A stretch of DNA of 6,518 nt from Rhodobacterales bacterium 34-62-10. GTDB taxonomy: Bacteria; Pseudomonadota; Alphaproteobacteria; Rhodobacterales; Rhodobacteraceae. Shown here one piece after another: positions 1-5,453 of this stretch; position 1 is the stretch's first letter; every line of letters begins with the position of its first letter. The position numbers and the translations under genes were made by a program. Location of the stretch: the NCBI GenBank assembly GCA_002282555.1, contig NCJR01000123.1:1-6518 (forward strand), in the 5' to 3' direction. Under the pieces are notes generated by a model that was not told where the DNA came from, made no database searches, and saw only the letters and a program-made list of their open reading frames with translations.

Positions 1-896
1 GCATAGCGGATCAGCCCGGCCATATATTGGCGCATGAGGGCCGACATGCCGAATTCTGCGTCAGGATCGAAAAACGCATTCGCGCCATCCTTCCACAACG
101 ATTGATGCACATGCGAGGAGCTGCCGACACGGTCATGATGCCATTTCGGAAGGAAGCTGGCGGCATGGCCGTGTTGATCGGCGATTTCCTTGGCAGCGTG
201 TTTCGCAATGGTGTGATGATCGGCGGTGTCCAGTGCAGGGGCATAGCGGATGTTCAACTCCTCCTGCCCGGCCTCGGCCTCGCCCTTGGAATTCTCGACG
301 GGGATACCGGCTGCATAGAGGTGATTTCGCAAGGGGCGCATCACATGTTCCTCGCGGCTGGTCTGAAGGATGTTGTAATCCTCGTTATAGTCGCTGATCG
401 GTTCCAGATCGCGAAAACCGGAGGCGGCAATCTGCTTGAACGACCGTGCAAACAGAAAGAACTCCAACTCGGTTGCCATGATCGGGGTCAGGCCCAGCGC
501 CTCAACGCGCGCGATCTGCCGCTTGAGCATGGCGCGGGGGGAATGCGCGATTTCCTGATGGCCGTGATGATCCATGACGTCGCAGAGCACCATCACCGTG
601 CCTTCCAGCCAAGGCATCGGGCGGATGGTGCCAAGGTCGGGTTTCAACATGTAATCGCCATAACCCGCCTGCCAGCTTGTCGCGGCATAACCATCCGGTG
701 TGGCCATAGCGATATCGGTGGCCAGCAGATAGTTGCAGCAATGGGTTTCCTCCCACGCGCTGTCGACAAAGTGCTGCGCCACGAAGCGCTTGCCCTGCAA
801 ACGGCCTTGCATGTCTACCATACACACCAGAACTGTATCCACTGTGCCCGCAGCAACGGCGGATTTCAGCGCCTCGAATGTCATCAACCCGGCCAT
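1..896 (-). CDS. Glutamine synthetase family protein, gamma-glutamylamine/polyamine synthetase-like (3' end missing)
   Basis: This gene reads leftward and leaves the window after 298 full codons, so the C-terminal third or so is not seen. It belongs to the glutamine synthetase fold, which joins glutamate to ammonia or an amine using ATP in the cytoplasm. Visible family features are a beta-grasp N-terminal domain (about residues 15-110, with VDMQGRLQGKR), the metal-binding ExE pair in ATELEFFLF (E143, E145), the second acidic set in GEAEAGQEELN (E206, E213), and the GSSSHVHQSL segment whose H262 matches the ATP/metal-site His. The C-terminal arginines and the catalytic Glu loop lie outside the window. 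The start chosen is the ATG at 894-896, with GGGGAGG seven bases upstream; the ATG at 882-884 is a weaker option. Its place beside a Pot-type importer and a class III aminotransferase suggests a PuuA/GlnT-like amine ligase rather than the housekeeping GlnA. That choice is inference; the family assignment is firm. Confidence 0.9.
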   Translation of the reverse strand, partial: MAGLMTFEALKSAVAAGTVDTVLVCMVDMQGRLQGKRFVAQHFVDSAWEETHCCNYLLATDIAMATPDGYAATSWQAGYGDYMLKPDLGTIRPMPWLEGTVMVLCDVMDHHGHQEIAHSPRAMLKRQIARVEALGLTPIMATELEFFLFARSFKQIAASGFRDLEPISDYNEDYNILQTSREEHVMRPLRNHLYAAGIPVENSKGEAEAGQEELNIRYAPALDTADHHTIAKHAAKEIADQHGHAASFLPKWHHDRVGSSSHVHQSLWKDGANAFFDPDAEFGMSALMRQYMAGLIRY

Positions 897-1144
897 CACG
901 CGGCCTCCCCTGTCATTTTTTGTCGTTATCTTTACTGCAGATGACCCCGCGCAGTTGCCGGGGCCGTAAGCTATCCTTTAACACGACACGCTCTCCCGCA
1001 AGGGGGATCAGGCATGGCAACAGGGCCATTCTGCCATTTACCGGTGGGCGTCACATTTATGGACGCTCCGGACCATATCGGTTGTACCTTTGTATCCGCG
1101 TCACTTCGCCGACGTCCCGATTTCAAGGTGGCGCGTCCGAGAGA

Positions 1145-1226
1145 TGATCACCAAATTTTACAGCCCGCGCGCATAGATGCACAACCAAGGGTCGATATTT
1201 CACTGCACGCGCCTGATCACCAAATT
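1145..1226. repeat. 13-base direct repeat, possible regulator binding sites
   Basis: The 13-mer TGATCACCAAATT occurs exactly twice, at 1145-1157 and 1214-1226, 69 bases apart. On the minus strand it reads AATTTGGTGATCA, whose left part resembles half-sites of FadR-type GntR regulators (AATTGGT). That resemblance is only suggestive. An exact 13-base repeat in a short intergenic region is unlikely by chance and fits two binding sites for one regulator. No regulator gene is in the window. Confidence 0.45.
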
Positions 1227-1257
1227 CAAACCGCGGAAAATGCGCGAAAAAGTTGAC

Positions 1258-1300
1258 TTTACCCTCAAGCGAATGTCTTGATTTTATCAAATGATCAAAA
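1258..1300 (+). promoter_or_regulatory. Candidate promoter with overlapping operator-like inverted repeat for the importer operon
   Basis: A sigma70-like arrangement can be drawn: TTTACC at 1258-1263 as -35, an 18-base spacer, and TTTTAT at 1282-1287 as -10 with an extended TG at 1279-1280. Each hexamer matches the consensus at only four of six positions. TTTTATCAAATGATCAAAA at 1282-1300 contains ATCA-AA-TGAT as an inverted repeat and a TGATCA core, and covers the -10 and the predicted start point. That layout would suit repression by a protein bound there. An alternative -35 is TTGACT at 1253-1258, but no good -10 lies 16-18 bases after it. Confidence 0.3.
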
Positions 1301-1392
1301 AGGAACAGACGGCGGACCGTTTTTCGCAAAACTGTTTCACTGGTGTGATTGGTCGCCTTCGGTACATCCGTTCTCCAACATAGGAATACACC

Positions 1393-2463
1393 ATGAAATC
1401 CTCTGCTTTTGCATTGAAACTGACCGCATCGGCGCTGGCCCTTGGTTTGGCTGCCCCCGCCAGTGCCGAAACGCTGCGGCTGCTGACATGGGGTGGTTAT
1501 GCGCCCGAGAATGTCATCGAGCTGTTCGAGGCCGAGACTGGTCATACCGTGGAAGTCACCACCTCCAACAACGAGGAAATGATCGCCAAACTGCGCGCCA
1601 CAGGTGGCGGCGGGTTTGATCTGGCCCAGCCAAGCCAGGACCGCATCGCCGGCCCGCAGGAAGAGTTCGGCATCTACAAGCCGATGGACCTGTCCAAGAT
1701 CGACGCCAGCCTCTTCATCCCGTCGATGCTGGAAGCGACCAAGACCAACACCACCGTTGGCGGCGAGGTTTACGGCGTGCCGCATGTCTGGGGCACTGAC
1801 GGTCTGGTACTGAACACGGCGCAGGCTGCCGATGTGAAGGATTACACCGACCTGTGCAGCGACGCTGTCGCAGGCAAGGTGTCTTACCGGATGCGCCGCC
1901 CCACACTGATCGGCTTCGCCTTCTCGATGGGGATGGACCCCTTTGCTGCCTATGCCGACGAAGCCGCCTATACCGAGATCCTGTCCAAGGTCGAGGAGGC
2001 GCTGATCGCGTGCAAGCCCAACGTCAAGACCTACTGGTCGGGCGGGGACGAATTGATGGGTCTGGTCCGCTCGGGCGAGGTTGTGGCGGCCATGGCATGG
2101 GACACCGGCGGTTGGAAACTGAACGATGACAACCCCGATGTAACCTTCGTGGCGCCGACTTCGGGTGCCTTGGGCTGGATCGACACCTTCGTGATTCCGG
2201 CCAAGGGTCAGGCGGATGATGCCGCCTATGCCTGGATCAACTTTGTGATGAAGCCGGAAATTGCGGCGATGATCACCGAATCCGCAGGCAACTTTACCGC
2301 TTCCCAGGGCGCGGATGCCTTCGTTTCGGATGCGCTGAAAGCCAAATATCAGGCCAGCTTCCCGCAGGAAGCCATCGACAACATCAAGTGGTATCCGCCG
2401 GTTCCTGCCGGTCTTGAAGCACTTGAAGGCGCCGTTCTAGACCGCGTTCAGGCAGCGCGCTGA
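1393..2463 (+). CDS. Periplasmic binding protein of a spermidine/putrescine-type ABC importer (PotD/PotF family)
   Basis: This 356-residue secreted protein binds the transported ligand in the periplasm and delivers it to the permeases encoded downstream. A Sec signal peptide covers residues 1-25 (basic start, hydrophobic core, cleavage after APASA). The mature part has the two-lobe fold of the PotD/PotF family. W33 and Y36 in LLTWGGYAPE match the aromatic residues of PotD, W236-D237 lies in AAMAWDTGGW, and W262-x-D264 matches the Trp-Met-Asp of the PotD pocket. Length is normal. The start follows AGGAA (1382-1386) with six bases of spacing. C155 and C207 might form a disulfide. Oddly, residues 165-171 (YRMRRPT) are rich in Arg where, by my hand alignment from memory, PotD has Asp168 and Glu171 that contact the polyamine. 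The ligand may therefore not be a simple polyamine. Family is confident, substrate is open. Confidence 0.93.
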   Translation: MKSSAFALKLTASALALGLAAPASAETLRLLTWGGYAPENVIELFEAETGHTVEVTTSNNEEMIAKLRATGGGGFDLAQPSQDRIAGPQEEFGIYKPMDLSKIDASLFIPSMLEATKTNTTVGGEVYGVPHVWGTDGLVLNTAQAADVKDYTDLCSDAVAGKVSYRMRRPTLIGFAFSMGMDPFAAYADEAAYTEILSKVEEALIACKPNVKTYWSGGDELMGLVRSGEVVAAMAWDTGGWKLNDDNPDVTFVAPTSGALGWIDTFVIPAKGQADDAAYAWINFVMKPEIAAMITESAGNFTASQGADAFVSDALKAKYQASFPQEAIDNIKWYPPVPAGLEALEGAVLDRVQAAR

Positions 2464-2478
2464 TCCTGTGACATGGCG

Positions 2479-2515
2479 GGCGGCACCTGCGGATTGCGGG
2501 TGCCGCCTTTCCTTT
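2479..2515 (+). terminator. Hairpin plus T-rich run after the binding-protein gene (attenuating terminator or mRNA stabiliser)
   Basis: GGCGGCACC (2479-2487) and GGTGCCGCC (2499-2507) form a perfect nine-base-pair GC-rich stem with an 11-base loop, followed by TTTCCTTTC. It starts 15 bases after the stop codon. The T-run is broken by CC, so termination is probably partial. In ABC importer operons such an element commonly gives more binding protein than membrane components, by partial termination or by shielding the upstream mRNA 3' end from exonucleases. That role is inferred. Confidence 0.65.
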
Positions 2516-2543
2516 CGACCAGAACCCTGACGGACTTCGCCGC

Positions 2544-3650
2544 ATGACCACGCCCCTGCCCGATCTTGACTGTGACGCACTGACCAAACGGTTCGGGGCC
2601 TCGACCGCCGTAGACCATGTGTCTTTCAGCGTGCGAGCGGGATCATTCTTCTCAATCCTCGGGCCGTCTGGTTGCGGCAAGACCACGATCATGCGGATGA
2701 TCGCGGGCTTTCTGGAGCCAAGCAGCGGCGATATCCGGATCAAGGGCCGTTCCGTTCTGGACGTGCCGCCCAACAAACGCCCCGTGAACATGGTGTTCCA
2801 GCATCTGGCCCTGTTCCCGATGATGAACATCGCCGACAACATAGGGTACGGTCTGCGCCGCAAGGGGATGACCAAGCCCGCGATTGCCCGCAAAGTTGAC
2901 GAAGCGCTTGAACGGATCGGCTTGCCCGGTATCGGGGCCCGGCGGGTGGACGAACTGTCCGGCGGACAGAAACAGCGCGTCGCCATTGCCCGGTGCATGG
3001 TGCTGGAACCTGATGTGTTGCTGCTGGACGAACCCTTGGGCGCACTGGACCTGAAGCTGCGTGAGCATATGAAGGTCGAGTTGAAGGCCTTGCAGACGGC
3101 CTTTGACACCACCTTCGTGTATATCACGCATGACCAATCCGAAGCCTTGGTAATGTCCGACACCATTGCCGTGATGAATGCAGGACGGTTCGAGCAGATG
3201 GGCACGGCGCGTGATCTGTATTACCGCCCGCAGACGGCTTTCGTGGCAGGCTTCGTGGGCGACGCGAACCGCTGGCAGGGCCGTGTGGCCCGCGCCGAGG
3301 GCGAGGCGCTGGAGATCAAGACCGACACCGGCCTGATGCTGCGCGCGGCAAGCCCCGGACGGAAACTGACCGTAGGTGACCGGGCCGAGGTTTTTGTCCG
3401 CCCCGAAGCGATCCGACTGGCCGAAGATGCGGCTGAACTGGCCCATTTCGACACAAGGATCAGCGGTCATGTCGCCACGATCCTGTTCAACGGCGCCGCC
3501 AGCCGCGTGATCGTGACCGACCCCAGCGGGGCCGACATTGGCGTTACCCTGCCGCAATCGGGCGAGTTCGCCCATCTGACCCGCGGCGCGCCCATCCATG
3601 TAGGCTGGTCCGGTGATCAGGGCAATGCCTTTGTCATGACGAGGCCGTAG
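2544..3650 (+). CDS. potA: ATP-binding subunit of the spermidine/putrescine-type ABC importer (PotA family)
   Basis: This 368-residue cytoplasmic protein is the ATPase that powers the importer, working as a dimer under the two permeases. All key motifs are intact: Walker A GPSGCGKTT (residues 40-48), Q-loop Gln86 in VFQHLALFP, signature LSGGQKQR (138-145), Walker B LLLDEP with D162 and catalytic E163, D-loop GALD (166-169) and switch His196 in YITHDQSEA. Residues from about 240 on form the extra C-terminal regulatory region with a TOBE domain, as in PotA, so the length is typical. The start at 2544 has only a weak ribosome site (GGA near 2532), and no upstream in-frame start is available. Translation may be low, or helped by the preceding gene. 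The gene follows the hairpin at 2479-2515 and ends two bases before the first permease gene. The potA symbol denotes family; specificity is set elsewhere in the transporter. Confidence 0.95.
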   Translation: MTTPLPDLDCDALTKRFGASTAVDHVSFSVRAGSFFSILGPSGCGKTTIMRMIAGFLEPSSGDIRIKGRSVLDVPPNKRPVNMVFQHLALFPMMNIADNIGYGLRRKGMTKPAIARKVDEALERIGLPGIGARRVDELSGGQKQRVAIARCMVLEPDVLLLDEPLGALDLKLREHMKVELKALQTAFDTTFVYITHDQSEALVMSDTIAVMNAGRFEQMGTARDLYYRPQTAFVAGFVGDANRWQGRVARAEGEALEIKTDTGLMLRAASPGRKLTVGDRAEVFVRPEAIRLAEDAAELAHFDTRISGHVATILFNGAASRVIVTDPSGADIGVTLPQSGEFAHLTRGAPIHVGWSGDQGNAFVMTRP

Positions 3651-3652
3651 CC

Positions 3653-4510
3653 ATGCGCGCGGGGCAGAAACTTGGGCTGATCTTGCTTTTGACGCCGCTT
3701 CTGTTGTGGCTGTCGCTCCTCATCATCATCCCGCATATCGACCTGTTCCTGCTGTCGCTGCGCGAACGCGTGGGCGTACGGCAATACGAAACCGGTCTTG
3801 CCAACTACAGGACGATCCTGACCGAACCACTCTATATGGTGACCTTTGCGCGCACCGCGATGATGTCAGTTCTGGCCACGATCCTGACCCTGCTCATCGC
3901 TTTTCCGGTGTCCTATTACATCGCCAAGTTGGTGCGCGGGCGCGCGCGGTCCGTTCTGTTCCTGATGTGCCTTGTCCCCTTCTGGGTATCCGAACTTGTG
4001 CGCACCTTCGGCTGGATGATCCTGCTGCGCGAAAGCGGCGTCATCTCGGGGCTGTTGCAATGGACGGGGCTCGCGGCAGGACCCGTCGAGATGCTCTACA
4101 ATGACGCGGCGATGATGGTCGGGCTGGTCTATACCTCGATGCTGTTCATGGTGGTTCCGCTGGTCACGACGCTGGATAGTCTCGATGATGCGGTGATCGA
4201 AGCAGGTTATGATCTGGGTGGGTCAGGCCCCAGTATCCTGCGCGAGATCGTCATTCCCCATGCCATGCCCGGGATCGTGTCGGGCAGTATCGTGGTGTTC
4301 ATGCTGTCACTGGGCAATTACCTGACGCCGACCATGCTGGGCGGCAAGGATAGCCTGTGGTTCACCCAGATGATCTATTCGCAGTTCATCGTCCGCTTCA
4401 ACTGGGAGCTTGGCGCAGCTTTCGGCTTCATGCTGCTGATCCTGTCATCACTGATCGTATGGGCCGTGTTGCGCCTGACCGGGCAGACGCTGGAAAAGAC
4501 GATGGGGTAA
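3653..4510 (+). CDS. potB: Permease subunit of the spermidine/putrescine-type ABC importer (PotB/PotH family)
   Basis: This 285-residue inner-membrane protein forms half of the translocation channel. Six hydrophobic segments are visible at about residues 7-30, 64-92, 100-125, 153-174, 208-229 and 257-275, as expected for this family. The EAA coupling loop that docks on the ATPase is at 183-207, beginning EAGYDLGGSG and ending IPHAMPGI. The start lies two bases after the ATPase stop codon. GAGG at 3641-3644, inside the end of the ATPase gene, gives an eight-base spacing and suggests coupled translation. Length is normal and nothing is broken. Its partner is the second permease, nine bases downstream. 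Assignment as PotB-like rather than PotC-like rests on gene order and on the N-terminal region with its long periplasmic loop (about 30-63). Confidence 0.93.
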   Translation: MRAGQKLGLILLLTPLLLWLSLLIIIPHIDLFLLSLRERVGVRQYETGLANYRTILTEPLYMVTFARTAMMSVLATILTLLIAFPVSYYIAKLVRGRARSVLFLMCLVPFWVSELVRTFGWMILLRESGVISGLLQWTGLAAGPVEMLYNDAAMMVGLVYTSMLFMVVPLVTTLDSLDDAVIEAGYDLGGSGPSILREIVIPHAMPGIVSGSIVVFMLSLGNYLTPTMLGGKDSLWFTQMIYSQFIVRFNWELGAAFGFMLLILSSLIVWAVLRLTGQTLEKTMG

Positions 4511-4519
4511 GGTGACAGG

Positions 4520-5371
4520 ATGATCCCGACCATTCCGCAGAACCCGCTCGTCCGTGTCGTCTATGGCGCCTATGTCGTGCTGTTCTTCGTTTATCTGGCG
4601 CTACCCCTGACTGTGGTGGCGGTCTTTGCATTCAACGACAGCCAGTTCCCGTCCCTGCCATGGGAGGGCTTCACGCTGGGCTGGTTTTTCGGGTCCGAGC
4701 CTCCAATGATCGGCGTCGTTCATGAAGGCCCGATCCTGCGTGCCATCGGTACATCCGTGATCATCGGACTGGCGGTGTCGGCCCTGTCTGTGGCGGTGGG
4801 CACGACCAATGCCTTCCTTTTCAACCGCTATCAGTTCCGGGGGCGCGGGCTGCTTTACGTATTGATGCTGCTGCCGCTGGTGATTCCCGGCATCGTCCTG
4901 GGCATCTCGATCCTTGTCTTCTCCAGCACGTTGGCAAATGCGGCTTGGGAGGTCGCCGAAATCGATATTCAGGCGCTGCGCCCCGGTCTGGTGCTGGTCA
5001 TCCTCGGGCAGTTCTCCTTCGTGACGACCATCGCCACGCTGGTCATCGCGGCGCGTCTGCAAAAGTTTGATCGCACGTTGGAGGAAGCCGCGCTGAACCT
5101 TGGCGCGACCCACCTGACCGCCGTCCGCACGATCACGCTGCCTTATCTGGCGCCGGCGATGATCGGTGCCTTCGTCGTGTCCTTCCTGATGAGTTTCGAG
5201 AATTTCAACACGACCCTGATGCTGGTCGGATCGGATTCACCCCTGACCATCGCCATGTTCGACAGGCTGAAACTGGGGTCAACCCCACTGCTGAACGCTG
5301 TGTCCTTGTTGCTTATGCTGGGCTCCAGCCTGCTGGCACTTGTGATGATCGCGTTCCAGCGTAAATCCTGA
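4520..5371 (+). CDS. potC: Permease subunit of the spermidine/putrescine-type ABC importer (PotC/PotI family)
   Basis: This 283-residue inner-membrane protein is the second half of the channel and pairs with the PotB-like subunit. Hydrophobic segments lie at about residues 13-38, 77-100, 108-137, 157-178, 210-230 and 255-278. The EAA loop spans 188-217, starting EEAALNLGAT and running into TITLPYLAPA. The segment SFLMSFENFNTTLML (221-235) after it resembles the conserved region seen in PotC/PotI at the same place. The ribosome site AAGG (4509-4512) overlaps the upstream stop codon, with seven bases to the ATG, so expression is tightly linked to the upstream permease. It is full length with no defects. 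This gene ends the closely packed importer set; the next gene begins after an 82-base structured gap. Confidence 0.93.
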   Translation: MIPTIPQNPLVRVVYGAYVVLFFVYLALPLTVVAVFAFNDSQFPSLPWEGFTLGWFFGSEPPMIGVVHEGPILRAIGTSVIIGLAVSALSVAVGTTNAFLFNRYQFRGRGLLYVLMLLPLVIPGIVLGISILVFSSTLANAAWEVAEIDIQALRPGLVLVILGQFSFVTTIATLVIAARLQKFDRTLEEAALNLGATHLTAVRTITLPYLAPAMIGAFVVSFLMSFENFNTTLMLVGSDSPLTIAMFDRLKLGSTPLLNAVSLLLMLGSSLLALVMIAFQRKS

Positions 5372-5390
5372 CACGTGCCACCACTGGACA

Positions 5391-5441
5391 GAGTGCCCGC
5401 GGGGTGACAGGATTTGATCAAATTCGGCACACCCGCGACTC
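5391..5441 (+). promoter_or_regulatory. Imperfect inverted repeat in the aminotransferase leader, ending at its ribosome site
   Basis: The left arm is GAGT (5391-5394), then CGCGGG (5398-5403) and GTG (5404-5406). It can pair with CAC (5428-5430), CCCGCG (5432-5437) and ACTC (5438-5441). That makes 13 pairs with a three-base bulge on the left and one unpaired A on the right. The right arm ends directly before the ribosome site GGAGG (5442-5446) of the aminotransferase gene. In RNA this hairpin could alter ribosome access; in DNA it may simply surround the palindrome at 5412-5423. There is no T-run, so it is not a standard terminator. The function is inferred. Confidence 0.4.
5412..5423. promoter_or_regulatory. 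Perfect 12-base palindrome, operator-like
   Basis: ATTTGATCAAAT is a perfect palindrome in the 82-base gap before the aminotransferase gene, 30 bases upstream of its ATG. It shares the A/T-flanked TGATCA core with the elements at 1145, 1214 and 1292, which suggests a common regulator for both intergenic regions. It is not an FNR/Anr box, because those need four bases between TTGAT and ATCAA. No regulator gene is present in the window to assign it to. Confidence 0.45.
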
Positions 5442-5453
5442 GGAGGCATCCCC

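Larger units (their letters stand above)
897..1392. promoter_or_regulatory. Divergent intergenic region between the ligase and importer genes
   Basis: These 496 bases separate two divergently read genes and must hold promoters for both. The half next to the importer is more A/T-rich than the flanking genes and carries a 13-base direct repeat (1145-1157 and 1214-1226) and a TGATCA-containing imperfect inverted repeat at 1282-1300. A small inverted repeat, TATGG-N10-CCATA, lies at 1058-1077. An 80-codon open frame at 1014-1256 (+) has an AGGGGG-like ribosome site seven bases upstream, but no recognisable protein and no clear coding signal, so I do not call it a gene. I found no convincing promoter for the leftward gene; its leader reads through an A-rich stretch at about 915-935. 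The presence of regulation here is likely; the details are inference. Confidence 0.5.

Noticed and set aside
27..944. A 305-codon open frame on the plus strand
   Set aside because: It lies opposite the glutamine synthetase family gene, which has clear catalytic motifs on the minus strand; the plus frame shows no known domain and is a high-GC shadow.
1058..1077. TATGG-N10-CCATA inverted repeat
   Set aside because: Five-base arms with a ten-base spacer are expected by chance in a region this size and no second copy is present.
1123..1785. A 220-codon minus-strand frame overlapping the intergenic region and the binding-protein gene
   Set aside because: It overlaps the signal peptide and N-terminal lobe of a clear binding protein on the other strand and resembles no known protein.
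2652..3599. A 315-codon open frame on the minus strand
   Set aside because: It is antisense to the ATPase gene, which has every ABC motif intact; the antisense product is Gly/His/Gln-rich without any recognisable fold.
4601..5113. A 170-codon minus-strand frame
   Set aside because: It is antisense to the second permease gene; its product is mostly Gln, His, Asp and Arg, which is typical of antisense reading of membrane-protein codons.
5412..5423. FNR/Anr box reading of ATTTGATCAAAT
   Set aside because: FNR-type sites need TTGAT and ATCAA separated by four bases; here the two halves overlap.
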